A DNA stretch of 64,000 bases from Tretioscincus oriximinensis (Eukaryota; Chordata; Lepidosauria; Squamata; Gymnophthalmidae): NCBI GenBank assembly GCA_022410635.1, contig JAJVDF010000125.1:1941498-2005497 (forward strand). Reading direction: 5' to 3'. A program made the position numbers and the translations under genes. The notes under the pieces are model-generated. The model made no database searches, was not told the DNA's origin, and saw only the letters and a list, made by a program, of their open reading frames with translations. Shown one piece after another: positions 11,161 to 24,130 of the stretch. How positions within the stretch are numbered: the stretch's first letter is position 1; the number at the start of each line of letters is the position of its first letter.

Positions 11161-12034
11161 TAGCCGAGATTCTCACATAGTATGGATTTAATTGCTTGAT
11201 TTGTAACCAAGCATTTATTATATTATAATTCAATTCCAGATTTTTTATTATAAGTTTGGGATCTGTTCTGGAAAGTTCCTTTTTGGTGATGGTATTTTCT
11301 ATGAACTTCAGCTATGTGTACAAATTACCAAGATGGAAAGATTTATAACACATGTAGTGTCATCCACCCCTGAAAATGAATCAATGAATAATTTTATACC
11401 TATCTACTTTGCTTTTTTGAACTTAATATTTAGTGTTGATTGTTGTGCACCGATAGGTAAGATATATTAAAATAAAGAATTTCTTACATATCAATATATG
11501 TTGTTTTTAATTTAAATTCAGCCATACTGCAAATGATTACAAATCCTCCACTAGATATATATTTCATCAGTTTCATAGGGACTCAAATCCAAGAAGTAAT
11601 GGGGAAAAAATTGAAAAGCAACTATACTGAAGGCCAATATTAAAGTGTTTTTCATTTTCTCACAGACTCTAATATCTAGAGAAAAAGGGAAAATCACAGC
11701 ATGGAGTCTATTCCTGGCAGAAGCTCCAGTTGCTTAAATGGGAGGCATTTGAAATCTGATGGTTTTCTTTTCCTATGTGTGTATCTCTCCTAGCAGCAGG
11801 AAATCTTTCCTGCTCACACCAAGTATTTCAAATAGCCTGGAAGCAAATAGTGAGTTTTTACAGGTAAAAATTTACAGCCCTTATCCAAGAAAAGAAGACA
11901 TAACATAGAGCAATATGTTGGATGAAACCAAGAAAGCATTTGTATTTTGCAGCACAAAGTGATTGATTTTCACTGTCAGAAGAATGTTTATACCATCTGC
12001 TTATTGACTCTAGTCATTAATCCTGGACATGGTC
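11161..12034. other. Unique sequence, no feature recognised
   Basis: AT-rich sequence without recognisable features, ending at the 5' truncation point of the CR1 copy. Confidence 0.45.
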
Positions 12035-13051
12035 ATAAACACAGAAGAAAACCAATGGGATACAGTAATCCCAGGTTACAAACTATACAGAAAAGATAGG
12101 AAAGGGAGACCTGGTGGTGGTGTAGCTTTGTATGTTAAAGAAGAGGTTGAATCCTACGAATTGGAATTTCCAGGTAAAACAGACACATCCACAGAAGCGC
12201 TATGGATAGCATTACCAGGTCAGACAACAAGTCTAATATTGGGAGTATGCTACCGGCCTCCTAAACAAACACCTGAAAGTGATACTCATTTGGAACATGA
12301 GGTCATTGAAGCTTGCAAAAAGGGAAGAGTAGTAATAATGGGAGACTTCAACTATCCACACATTGATTGGGCAAACTCTTGTTCAACTCATGAAAAAGAG
12401 ATAAAATTCTTAGACATGCTAACTGATTGTTTCCTAGAGCAGGTGGTTTTAGAACCAACCAGGGGAAAGGGAATCCTGGATTTAGTCCTAAGTAATGAAC
12501 AGGACCTGATACAAGANGTGACTGTAACTGATCCCATAGGAAACAGTGACCACAATACGATAACTTTCAACCTGAATGTGGACAGAAAGTTGTCAAGCAG
12601 TTCTAACACGGTAACTTTCAACTTTCACAGAGGAAATTTTCCCAAAATGAGGAAAATGCTCAAATGCGAAATTGCCGAACTTCTAACCAAAATATTTAAT
12701 CTTTCCTTAAGATCAGGCATAGTACCAATAGATTGGAAGGTAGCTAATGTAACACCAATCTTCAAAAAAGGATCCCGGGGTGATCTCGGAAATTATAGAC
12801 CAATCAGTTTAACATCAATTCCAGGTAAAGTGTTGGAAACCTTAATTAAGGACAAAATTACTAAACACATGGAGAAGCACACATAGCTGAATGAAACTCA
12901 GCATGGCTTCAGCAAAGGTAAATCATGCCTTACCAACTTGCTAGAATTCTTTGAGAATGTAAACAAACATGTAGATAAAGGGGATCCAGTTGATATTGTG
13001 TATCTAGATTTTCAGAAGGTGTTTGATAAAGTCCCTCATCAAGGCTTCTAA
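12029..13051 (+). pseudogene. CR1 ORF2 remnant: endonuclease fused to N-terminal RT
   Basis: In an intact CR1, this protein nicks target DNA with an APE-type endonuclease and copies its RNA by reverse transcription at the nick. Seen here: the endonuclease with KGRPGGGVALYV near residue 25, VIMGDFNYPHIDW near 105 and the GNSDHNT box near 170. The reading frame then passes straight to RT sequence with VTPIFKKGS and NYRPISLTS, so the N-terminal part of RT is missing. A stop codon follows at 12884-12886. The same frame continues to the RT motif YLDFQKVFDKVPH and stops again near 13051. The first methionine is probably not the native start, because the element is 5' truncated. Broken and not expected to be active. 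Confidence 0.88.
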
Positions 13052-14293
13052 AAAAACTCCATACTCATGGTATAAGAGGACAGACTTTGTCCTGGATTGG
13101 AAACTGGCTAAAAGACAGAAAACAGAGGGTAGTATTAAATGGACAGTTCTCTGAGTGGAAAGAGGTAAGAAGTGGGGTACCCCAGGGATCTGTACTGGGA
13201 CCCTTGCTTTTCAATATATTTATAAATGATCTGGATGCCGAGGTAAATAGTGAAGTAGCCAAGTTTGCTGACGACACTAAACTGTTCAGGGTAGTGAAAA
13301 CTGAAAATGATTGTAAGGCACTCCAGAGTGATTTATTGAAATTGGGTGAGTGGGCATCAAAGTGGCAAATGCACTTCAACTTAAGCAAGTGCAAGGTCAT
13401 GCATATTGGGGCAAAGAACCCAAAATACTCCTACCACCTGATGGGAACCAAGCTTTCTGTGACCGAGCAAGAAAAGGATCTTGGGGTGTTAGTGGACAAT
13501 TCAATGAAAATGTCAAGCTAGTGTGCAGCAGCAGCAAAAAAGGCAAATTCCATATTGGGGATAATTAGGAAAGGAATCGAAAATAAGTCAGCAAATGTTG
13601 TTTTGCCTCTTTATAAATCTGTGGTGAGGCCACATTTGGAATACTGTGTTCAATTCTGGTCACCACATCTCAAGAGGGATATTTTGGAGCTGGAGAAGGT
13701 GCAGAAAAGGGCAACAAAAATGATCAAGGGTCTGGAGCACCTCCCTTACGAAGCAAGGCTGCAACGTCTGGGCCTCTTCAGCCTTGAAAGGAGACGTTTG
13801 AGGGGTGATCTGATTGAAGTGTACAAAATCATGCATGGGATCGACAGGGTGAATAGAGAAAAAATGTTTTCTCTATCACACAACACAAGGACCAGAGGGC
13901 ACTCCTTAAAACTGTTGGGTAGAAAAGTGAGAACAGACAAAGGNAAGTATTTTTTCACCCAGAGGGTCATCGGCCTGTGGAATTTACTTCCTGAAGAGGT
14001 AGTGGTAGCTAACAGCTTGGATAGTTTCAAGACAGGACTAGACAGGTTTATGGACACTAAGGGTATAAATGGATACTAAGATAGTTGTCTGGATGTAGCC
14101 TCCGGGATGGAGCAACAGGCAGGACTTTTGAAANACCATTTGCAGGGAGTCACGAACAGGAGCAGCATATTTTGCTTTCCTCTGTTTGGACTGCCCAGGT
14201 GCATCTGGTGGGCCTCTGTGTGACACAGAATGCTGGACTCGATGGGCTGTGGCCTGATCCAGTATGGCTCTTCTTATGTTCTTATGTTCTTAT
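12035..14293 (+). mobile_element. CR1-type LINE, longest copy in the window
   Basis: The element is 5' truncated within the endonuclease, carries an in-frame internal deletion joining endonuclease to reverse transcriptase, and ends with a 3' UTR and TTCTTATG repeats near 14270-14293. It is a dead copy: at least two nonsense codons and one frameshift. It gives the best reference for the seven other CR1 fragments in the window (4988, 8715, 23736, 40277, 41524, 51402, 52177). Its 3' end type is common in squamates. Confidence 0.92.
13057..14079 (+). pseudogene. CR1 ORF2 remnant: RT catalytic core and C-terminus
   Basis: This continues the RT after a frameshift near 13050. Seen: GVPQGSVLGPLLFNIFIND, then the catalytic FADDTK motif (F/YxDD family), the WASKWQMHFNLSKCKVMHIG thumb-side motif, and EKDLGVLVD. 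A TAG at 13519-13521 interrupts the frame, which resumes with SILGIIRKGIENK and HLEYCVQFWSPHL and ends with FKTGLDRFMDTKGINGY just before the 3' UTR. The C-terminal part is the segment kept in most of the other CR1 fragments here. Confidence 0.9.
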
Positions 14294-15339
14294 CAGTAAA
14301 TGAAAATTTTCAAAACATGGACCTTTAGATGAATTTTGAACAACTATTATTTTAGATTTTATGTCTCGCAAATTTTCCAAACAAAGCTCATCAGAATAAA
14401 AGAAATGCTAGTGAACATTCAGATTGTGTTGATTAAAGGTTAAATGGTGACCCATTTGAAGTTCACATCATGTCCAATGCTATGTATGACCCTGACATCG
14501 ATCTTTGACTGCATTCAAATTGCTCCTATTTAAACTTTATTTCCTTTAATAACGTGTCAGCCTATAAATTGAATTATCTTAAGGATATTTTCTTTTGCAT
14601 ATGGTTTATGTATTTAGTTCAATATTTATTTATTTTATTGTTCTATGTTATGTTATGTTGAAAATTAATATATATATTAATATATATATATACAAAAAAA
14701 ATTGAATTATCTTGAGGCTTTTTATGCTTGAAACAAAATGCATCCTTTCTTCAAAAACTCTTGCTATTATTCTTTATGCAAATCAGCTTCTGAGGGAATG
14801 ATCCATAATCCTGCCAATAGAGTTCAATATCATGCAATGATAATTTTTGCCAAAAAACATTGTAATAATTTATTTTAGCTGTCCAAAAGGAAGAGGCCGG
14901 ACTGTCATAGTGCTTTGGTCCACCACAAAGAAAATAACATATTCATAAATCTTTAAGAGTTATGAGGGGAAAGAATAACAACAAATTGCTAGAAAGCTGA
15001 AGATAACCCAATATAATACTGCTCCCCCTTCAAAAAATTTCTGAATGCAGCCTAAAATGTTTAAGGTCACTGGAACAAAATAACCATAAATTGCCAACAA
15101 AATGGGTTCCCTGGGGGCTGTGAGGATATGAATCTTTGATCCTAGTCCTTTGGAGACCAAGGAACCTGACCCTGAAATATACAGGAGCTTCAAGAATGGT
15201 ACAGAACTTGAAGCAGTAAGAGGGCTCAGTTTCAAAAGTCAATAGCTTACTCTTTTCCATTTTATATTGCTTATTTCATAGCTATATTTTATCCTATTTC
15301 CCCAACAAAGCTAAAAAGTAAGGTCCTGGTCGAGGGGGC
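14294..15339. other. Unique sequence with a short AT microsatellite
   Basis: A TA-rich run lies at about 14668-14692. Nothing else recognised. Confidence 0.5.
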
Positions 15340-15452
15340 TGGTCAACTTCTTCAGATGNAGCCTGCATTTCCTGTTAGTCTCCAAGTGCTACTAGCCCCC
15401 TTGTTAGACTTTTCTGAACTAAGACTAACACAGATATTTCTCTAAAATCAAT
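15340..15452. mobile_element. Penelope/hammerhead-type repeat with flipped 5' part
   Basis: GGTCAACTTCTTCAGATG (15341-15358) is the minus-strand version of the CTGAAGA core region. It is followed directly by the plus-strand remainder: GCCTGCATTTCC, TGTTAGTCTCCAAGTGCTAC and the end block GACTAACACAGATATTTCTC. The GAAA side of the core is absent. Same flipped layout as 1745-1850. Confidence 0.5.
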
Positions 15453-17758
15453 TAAAAATAAGTCCATGTTGAATGTTTATTTCGTGTTTATTTACATTTT
15501 ATGACAATTCAAAATACAGCTGAAATTAAAACTTCTGCTGCCCTTGAGCTGAATGACACTTTTGACCTATGTGGATAGAACATAACAGTGGTGGGCAGAA
15601 CCTCCTGTATTCTACATTCGCATGCAGAGGCTCCCATAGTCCCCTTTCTGATGCTGCATAAGTGGCAATGCAGAAAAGGCCCATGTCTTTTCATTGTATT
15701 AGATACCCTTTTCCTATTTCCTTATTTCCTTATTTTTATTAGCTCATCTCCTGGCTCCCAAGATAGCAAGGCAAGGACTTAGAAAGCCAGGAATGAGTGG
15801 GCCCAGATCCAACATGCTACAGGTTCAAGGAACTCTATTACTGTATCCTCCCAATCCCCTTCTGCCTCAGTCATTGTTATAATTACTCTTTATAGAACTG
15901 TGTAATTATGCATTTACAAATTATCATCATCGTGTCATCAGAGTAATTTAAAGTAAAACAACATGCTGTAATAGTCACCAAGTAAAAAACCCTTCCAAAC
16001 CAAAGATACCAATGGATATTAGAACTTGTAATAAAAAAATTTTTTGAATAGATCAGATTTCTTCTATATACTTTGTTGATTAATACAAATATTATTTAGT
16101 ATTATTAGAAAATATTAAGTTTCCAATATTAGAATACTTCTGACAGTGTCAACTGAGTTGGAAATAATGTTCTGGACTGAACAGACTTTCTGTCTAATTT
16201 GCTATTACTGTTGTGTTAATCTGTGGCTTCAGTTTTGTGGCTAAACTTTACTCCAGCAATCTGCTTTGAGTCATATATTTTGAGCCACTAAATAACTATT
16301 GTCATAAGAGGAGAGCAGTGACACTTATTGCTCCCAGTGGGCATTTTGAATCTGTTTAATTAGGTTTGACTACATTCAGAAACCTTGCTGCGAGCATACT
16401 GTGACTTCTCAATCTGTAAACAATTCATAGAGTTTTCGGTCTTAAATTCAATTGACTGACAAGTCACGAAAGCATGCAAATTAGAAAGAAAACTTGACAT
16501 CACAGAAACTACAATTTCACATTCCATAATATTCTCTGTGTATCAAACATTAAGTTCTTCATNGCCTGAAATGATCACAGCCTGACAAAAACTTTGATCT
16601 TCCTGTGTTTAACCATATTAATTTCAGTTTTATTGGATCTCATCTTTCCCATTTATTAAGAGTAAGTTATTAGAAAAATNGAAAATAATGAAAGCACTTT
16701 GAGATGAAGTAGTTGGATTATGTCTTCTGAGTTTCTATACCACATTAAAAACTTCACTACATTTCAGCTACAGGTAAGACACCTCATTGATAAGAGATGG
16801 TTATAATAAAGGAATACCACAGATCTCAGGACAGTAGAGATGTTTTTATTATGTACCATTGCTTTCTAAGAACGTGATGTTTCAAATTGGCTTCTATAAA
16901 TGTTTGTCCAGTGTTGAATTTCAAATAAGGTTTTATGAAAGTTTCGGATTATATGTTAATCATGATGAGAAGATACCAGATGATCTTTCTAAGGAAGATC
17001 TTTACTGTGGTTACCGAATAAATGCTGCAGCTCCCATAGCTTGGCTAAGATGGGCAATGGAAAAGGACATGGAAAGTGTACTTTGGTAGTACTTGGAGTA
17101 ACTCTGAGTCAATGGTAGTCCAAACTACATGGAAATTTGATGGCCCACCCAGCTTCTCTGCAAAAAAACCAGTGCTTTCCACTTTTGTATCTTGCATAAA
17201 GGTACCCATTGAGGTAAACATACATTCAAGCAGGACTCAGACATGACTATGGCATCCAATAACAACATTAATAAGATCTTAAGTTACCCATTTGTGATCA
17301 GCATAAACTGTAGTAAATTAGATAGTTTGGCCAGTCTGAGAGGGTTGGGTCTTCATTTCAAAGTATTCCTTTGATCTTCCCAAATCACTAGAAATCTAAA
17401 TGTGATTTATAGAGATCAAAGTAAAGCTTCCTATCAGAGCATCAGGTGTTTTCAACTGCTTTTCCTTATAAGTCAAAGCTATAAATATTTGGTGCTTGAG
17501 CAAACTCTACATCAGTGTGCAATCTTTTAATGTCTGAAAAGGCAGGCAATTTTGACCTGTGTTTAGCTTCATTGAAGCATTATTTTATTGTATAAAATGT
17601 TTATTTTATACAGCTGAGGTGAATGCAGTTTTAGCATATTAAAGAACATGCCATATTAAGTTTTTCCTGCACTTGGAACTTTTTAAAATAAGTAATCAAA
17701 TTGCTGAACATCTAGTCTTGTTCAGAAGCAAATCTTATGCAAGAACTAATACACAGGG
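15453..17758. other. Unique sequence; candidate conserved element near 16310-16520
   Basis: About 16310-16520 holds ATGCAAAT (16474-16481, a POU octamer) and AATTAGG- and AACAATTCA-like motifs, a texture typical of vertebrate conserved non-coding DNA. The open frame at 16859-17089 has no recognised domain. Nothing else supported. Confidence 0.3.
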
Positions 17759-18047
17759 CTTCATCGCCAACGTCTTGAGAATTATAGCATCAGGTTGTAA
17801 GTAAAGAATTTTAAATTATGATATGGTAGAGAAGAGAATTTTGTGTACCATGCTGATATAATTTCTAACAATACTTTATTTCAAAAAGTACTTCCTTGCC
17901 AACATCTTGAGCATTATGGTGCCACTCTTTAAGTATGGCATTTCACACATTGTTTTTATTAACATGGTGCAGTATGATATTGTATGATAGAGAAAAGAAA
18001 TTCATTTTATGTACAATATTGTGATATAACAATACTTCAAAAAGTTT
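17759..18047. repeat. Diverged two-copy tandem duplication
   Basis: Copy 1 (17759-17890) and copy 2 (17891-18047) both start with CTTC..GCCAAC.TCTTGAG, share GATATGGTAGAGAA/GTATGATAGAGAA in the middle and end with CAATACTT and TTCAAAAAGT. Copy 2 is about 25 bases longer. The duplication is old, judging by the mismatches. Confidence 0.65.
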
Positions 18048-20182
18048 ATTTATATCAGTTTTAAATAGGAGTGATTGTCAGCTACATATTTTTGGGGGGT
18101 TGCTACTTGGCCCAAAGCTCTTTTGTGCATACATTGCATCCCTTAAATAGTCCTGAGTTATGTGATTTATATGTTGCCTATTTAAGCTACTTGTGCTCAG
18201 CTTGCTTCCTGTAAGCTGCCTACACATAGTTTATAATGCACATCAGACAGTTTCCACAGCATAGTGATCAAACATAAACATATAAATTTGCATCTGATGT
18301 GTTTTAGGTATCCATTCATCTGTAATATTTGTCAAGTGCTTTATTTACACTTGGAATACATGTTATGAATAATAAAGCATAGTTACTTCTCAGATATGGC
18401 TGTCTTTCATCAAAGTGAGGTGTGGCAAGGGTGTGTGGATGAATGCACATGGTAACCCAATTGGGATTGGTGGTGCTGATAATAGAGGGATTGTTTTTTT
18501 TGTTTTTTTTAATAAATCAGTAGATTTATTTTGCTTTTAAATGGATTCAGAACATCCTTTTTTCACTTAAGCACATGCTCTTTTTTAAAAAACTAAGAAT
18601 ATAATACCAATTGATCAATTACCTAGGCTAATTATTGCATTTTTAGAAAGGAACGTTCCAAAGAATGCCATGTGTATCCACTACATGCATTGTGAATTCT
18701 CTTCCTGTTTGATTGTCAGACAAAATANTGACTCTGATGGTGCTTTATGCATTCCCCAAACTCACATTCCAAAAAATGTTTTTAAACATTCTGAAAATCT
18801 AGTCTATACTTAAGCAAACAGTTGTCATTAAGAGCTGTTTCATCAGAAACTGACTTGTGAAGTTTGCTTACATAGCTCCTTCATATCAGTGATAGTAAAT
18901 AGCTGCTGTATCTAATGGAATAAATATAAGGTTTAAGCACAAAAAAGGGTGATAATGTAAACATAATTCATTCATGAAATGAACTGTCAAGACACTTGAC
19001 CATTAAAGCAATTACATTTGGTACAGTTATTGTCAGCAACAACCTGAAAAGAGAAAAACTGGTATTAATGCTGACCACAGATCCAGTCAATATCTCCCAC
19101 TTTATTTAGANTGTTCTACTTTCACTTTCCAGACTGAGCTTTTTTAAAATAAGATGCATATGACTGATATTTATTAGTTATTCCACATGACAAAGCAAAG
19201 AAGAGAATAGTGGTTATCTGATACAGGTTAGTTTATTTTCACATCTTATATTCCATATCCACATTGTTGATATAAATGTAATATAAAGGGTTGTGCTATG
19301 CACATGGTAGACAGGTTTCCTTTATCAAATTCAGGTTCTCTTTGCCAAGCAGCTGTTGGAATGTGATAGGTTGATACACGTTTAGGGAACTGTGAATGAA
19401 CATTTACCTTGTTTATATGTGGGCTGATGAATGCAGAAGTTTGTTCACTAGATATTATCATTATCTCCATCGTTGTCATCATCTGGAGCCTTTTAGAAAT
19501 CCTGGAGTATTTGTGGCTATTTATATTTTATTTATATTTATATTTTATGTTCTTAGCGATTCTGAGCTCTTATAAACTTCTCCCCCATAGCTCAAGGTAT
19601 GTGCTTTAAACTGAGGGGAATAATATGCCAAGGCTACTATAATTGCATTTGTAGGAGATATGTGTGCAAACAGTTGTACATAAGACTTCTTTCTCTCTTT
19701 TTTGATAATGTAAGAAAACCTGGATATCTGTGTCTCATACATGAATTTTAAATATGCATTCTTGCTTCTCAGTCTGCTTAGTGCTCAAGGAGGGTATTCC
19801 CATTTTGTTACTTGCTAAGAATTTGTTTTTGTCCTTCTGTATTTTCACCTTGCCAGGACCTTAAGATTACTTTTTCATTTCCTACTGATCATTTATCTTA
19901 GCTAAGGTTTTCATTTAAAAAAGTAGATGGTTCAGACATTATAAGCTTAAATATGCAGCTCTCCTGATAATTTTTTTTAAAGGCAACCCTAATCTCATCA
20001 CCAGCTCAAATTTGCAGTTATTTGTTGTGACTCACCTGAGCAGGACCCAGGTGATGCTTCCCTTTAGGAAAAAAATAAGTTATATCCGATAAGGGGCTTG
20101 GATATCACCATTTCTATCAATGAGCATGAACTGTCCTTTTCACCAACTCAATGAATGTGGTTTTAAATTTCTAAACTATGTT
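18048..20182. other. Unique AT-rich sequence, no feature recognised
   Basis: No repeat, RNA or coding frame with recognisable content. Confidence 0.45.
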
Positions 20183-20467
20183 TTGGCGNGAATGGCACAG
20201 TCAGTTATGAAACAGTCTCTCCTCTGGGAGATTGGATTTTGAAGCCCTGTGTCGGACGCGGGTAGGGGTGAGCACATTCTACTAGCTGTAGCTCTAGCCA
20301 GCCCAGCTATTCGAAAGCAAGAATTGCAAGAAATTACAACTGACTGCAAGTAGCTACATGGTGGGGAAGATAGAATGTAAGCCCTCGGGCAAAATGCCCT
20401 TGTAAGCCGCTTTGAGTCCCTTTGTAAGGTGAGAAAAGCGGGGGTATAAGAACCCAGTCCTTCTTCT
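20183..20467 (+). mobile_element. Sauria-type SINE
   Basis: The head GAATGGCACAGTCAGTTATG is followed by a body with TTGCAAGAAATTACAACTGA and the Bov-B-type tail GTAAGCCGCTTTGAGTCCC, AAAGCGGGGGTATAAGAACC, TTCTTC. Near-complete. Same family as 29813-30109 and 60935-61113. Confidence 0.82.
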
Positions 20468-22602
20468 ATTACTTGTGCTTTCTAAACTTGGGTGAACTTA
20501 GAACTGGATTTTTCCTTTGTTGCCAGTTATTTTGCCTTGTGCCACCCCAGATTTACTGCTGTTGTTTGGCACTCAGGCTGTGTCCAGACAGAGCCAATAA
20601 TCTTATTTGAAGACGAATTCCTATTGCATTTGTCTCTACTAGATAAACCAGTAGAATGCAGGGTTATCCAGATTATCAGTAAACTGGGAAAGCCAACTGT
20701 CAAATCGGGTTAAATCACAAATGTTGTGTGTACAATTTTTTAGTAAGAAACTGAGAATGTTGATGTTTACATTCCCATAAACATTTCTTTGCCTCACAAA
20801 AGATGTGTGTGTGGTGTGAAGTTTGAAACTGACAACAGACTAATAGCATTTGGGAGGAAGGATTATGGCACTTCCTCTTGACAACTAACATACAAAATGG
20901 TTCCCAGGAAAGAATGTCACGTGCAGGGAAAAATCTTATTTGCCAAGAACTATCAGAACAACAAAATGTGGAATAAACTGTAAAGATATGAATGCAGAGC
21001 TTTAGAGCCGGAAAACTAATTATGCAGATTATCAGGAAAATTAGAAATGAAAAATCTGCTATGTGGGTACAGCCTCAGGCACATAGAAGATTGGGGACAG
21101 CTTCTGCTTAGTTGCCAGTCTCTACTTCTCATTGCTTTTTTTAAAATTGAAAATAATATATTCTGCAAACATCCGATACCATTCTTCAATTGTTTCATTC
21201 AATTCAATATGGAAGTGATGTGGCCAGTTCTTCTTCTTTTTCATTCCTCTCTGGCTGTGCATACATCCTTTCTTACATGATGCTTATTGTTAGTTTCTGC
21301 TTTCCATTCAGAACCTGTTGTTATCCCAACCTGAAGCAATCAGGGCTGAACAGGTTAAAATTGAATCATTTCACACTTTGAAGAATCTTTACAAGGCTAC
21401 CTCTTTCTAAATCGGAACCAAGATTCACACTTACTTTTTTAGTCTCTTTCCCACTTGCATTTAACTAATGTACTCTTTATGCCTATGCCATGGTAGATCT
21501 GTTTTAGTAAATCCAGATTATCTTGATCTGAATTAGTAGTAGCAATGGATGTCTGGATTGAGCAGGTCAGGAAGCATCAAACATTGAAGTCTCAAAATCT
21601 GAAACAAAGAAAACCAAAAAGAATAAGAAACAAATTCCAGGCTAACACAAACAGGACAACACATGCTGTGGTGCAGATAAGAGATCACTCTCTTGCAGAA
21701 TGTGACACAAGCCTCCAGGTTATGATTGGCCCACTTCCCCACCAATAAAAATGAGCAACGGTATTCATTGCTGGCTACTTCCTCACTGGTTTTGGAACTG
21801 AATAAACAGGCAGTTACTAACACAGCAGAGAGATATAGAAAGCAATGTGAAGGGAATGCAAAGGTGAAGCCATTATGTTGGCACATACCTCTTGTAGCCA
21901 TGTTCATTCTTATTTAAAATATGTGCAGTTGTTTAATCGAGTTCAGGTTGCATTACCATGGAGGTAGAGCACTAATCTGTTTTAGAGGGCCTTAGCACAG
22001 ACCTGGTCTGAATAATAACTAGTCCCAAGCAGATGACGTAGAGTAGTNAACTCCTGAAACCAGATTACTAAGGCTACATCCAAATGACTTCCTTTTGTAG
22101 TGCAATTTCTATATATCAGGCTATAAAGGAGTGCCATTACTGTTTGCCCTCACACACAAAGAAATTGATTTTCTTCCAACCTGTGGTATATTCCCCATGA
22201 AATCTTACCACAAATCATAGCATGCAACTGGCTGATCTGTATCCCTATTCCTATTATCCNTTGGCTTCCCTTGTCACCAGGCAGGTGAATTCAATGGGAA
22301 AAGCTTACTGTCAACTTCCCTGAATTTTCTGAAGCTGTTAGGGGTTTTTCTATATCCCATTGTTGCTTTTTTCTGTAGTAAATTCAACAGGAAAAAAACC
22401 AGTCAATGGACATCCTATAGACTCCATTCTCCCTGAAGAGAAGACAAAGAATTGCAAGACAGGGTTGGAGACAATTTTCATAGGGAATGGCCAGCTAGTG
22501 GTGTCATAGTGCGAAAGACTGGACATTGCACTATTATATAAGCTACATAAAAGTAATAGTAGAAAAAAGTATAATGATGGCCCTTGCTAGCACTGCTGGA
22601 AG
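20468..22602. other. Unique sequence, no feature recognised
   Basis: Overlapping frames on both strands at 21533-21917 have no domain. AAGGCTACATCCAAATGAC near 22071 may be a stray end of the GGCTGCATCCACAC-type MITE. Confidence 0.4.
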
Positions 22603-22798
22603 TAGNCTGACCAGATGACCTCTTTTAGTGGGGGTTGAAAACCCAGTTTTGGGATGCCTCCCAGTTTTTTCTGAGGGATTTTTTTTCAAAAAAAGATTTT
22701 AAANATTTTTTATTTTATTTTTTCTCAGAAAAAAACGGGAGGCACCCCAAAAATGGGTTTTCAACCCACCCCCCCAAAAGGGTCATCTGGTCAGCCTA
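22603..22798. mobile_element. Palindromic MITE copy 3 (TAGGCTGACC ends)
   Basis: Both outer ends are kept: TAGNCTGACCAGATGACC at the left and GGTCATCTGGTCAGCCTA at the right. The long complementary arms have a T/A-rich centre. It is the best-preserved of the four copies. The right arm has a C-run where copies 1 and 2 carry (CA)n. Confidence 0.8.
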
Positions 22799-23735
22799 GG
22801 GAGTCTTACAGTCACTAGTGGCAAATGTCTCATAATCTTGCTATTATAGCATTAAAAACCTCACATATGAATGCAAACCAGATCTGTGCAAAAATAACAC
22901 AAGGGAATTCATTAAAAAATAAGATATATAAGAAGCTTCTCAAAACTGGATAAACGTTAAAGCATTTTTATAGGGTTTTTTCTTGAATAACTGAATATCC
23001 AGACATAGCATGGATGGTATAATGCTGTCTTAGGAATCACCTTAAAAAGGAAATGTTTATAAGGATGAAAACACTTAATAAATTGGAATTTATTTGACAA
23101 CCCTTACAAAAGTGAGTCTGTGTAAAATATAAAATTATATTCATGTGTTCTTTGTGGTTCCGGTGCTCTGGCAAAAATCACCCATTTTTCTTACATCTGA
23201 TTATGCATTTTCTCTGAACATCTGGTATTCTACTGGCCTATGGAAAATTAATCTTCCTTAGCTATCTATCAGATCTCATTATCTCTGTCATACCATGTAT
23301 GTCTGCCTTCATGTTTTCTGAACNGATTTCTTGTTTATTTCATCCAGCCTATAAGTCTGCATCTGGTAAAATGGCACGTGGCCATTTCTAACTATAATCC
23401 TTTTCCAGAAGGTAATACATTTTCTATGCATCTGGAAAAAGAGTTAATGCTTTTCTAGGAAAAAAAATTATTAGAATATGAACAAGCTGAATGTTCATTA
23501 AGTGCAATAGTTTGGACATCTTGTAAAAGTATGTTTTTGAAAAAAAACATGTAGAGAGAAGACAGTGATTTTTTTTCCTTTGGACAGTTCCACTTATTTA
23601 TTCAAGACTCTATTTAGAGGCACCAAACTTTCTAGTCATACACGTAGCATTAAACACTGCAACTGAACTATCAGACACTTCCAGAAATGTATTTTTGTGA
23701 CTAGTTGCTGCAAGAGAGACACAGGAAGACGTTTC
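22799..23735. other. Unique sequence, no feature recognised
   Basis: Nothing supported. Confidence 0.45.
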
Positions 23736-24130
23736 TGTGAACTTAAGAACGTAGGAGGAGCCCTGCTAAATTGGGCCAGAGTCAATTTAGTCCAGCATTC
23801 TGACTCACACAGAGGTCCAGCAATTGTAGCTGGACAGTCTGACCAGAAGATGGCAAAATCTTCAGCTATTCTCAATTCCTGCAAATGGTATTTCACAATT
23901 ACTGCCTGTTTCTCCATCTCGGAGGCAATTTCAAAAGATCCACCCTTTGGTGTCCATAAACTTATCTATTCCTATCTTAAAGCTATCCAGGCTGCTAGCT
24001 ACCACCCACTCTTCTGGAAGTAAATTCCACAGACCGATGACCCTCTGGGTGAAAAAATACTTTCCTTTGTTCTCACGCTTCAGCTCATTAGCTTCACAGA
24101 ATGCCTCCTGGTCCTGGCACTGTGTGAACT
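23736..24130 (-). mobile_element. CR1-type LINE 3' fragment
   Basis: The minus strand encodes GKYFFTQRVIGLWNLLPEEW and SLDSFKIGIDKFMDTKG, then the 3' UTR. The 3' end at about 23740 is diverged (AACTTAAGAACGTAGGAG). Older than the copy at 41524, judging by divergence. Confidence 0.85.

Noticed and set aside
16859..17089. 76-codon plus-strand frame with mixed composition (DDLSKEDLYCGYRINAAAP)
   Set aside because: No recognised family, no splice or promoter context, and repeat-poor AT-rich surroundings; a chance frame is more likely. A protein search would settle it.
21533..21917. Long overlapping frames on both strands (124, 67 and 63 codons)
   Set aside because: No domain on either strand and no supporting context.
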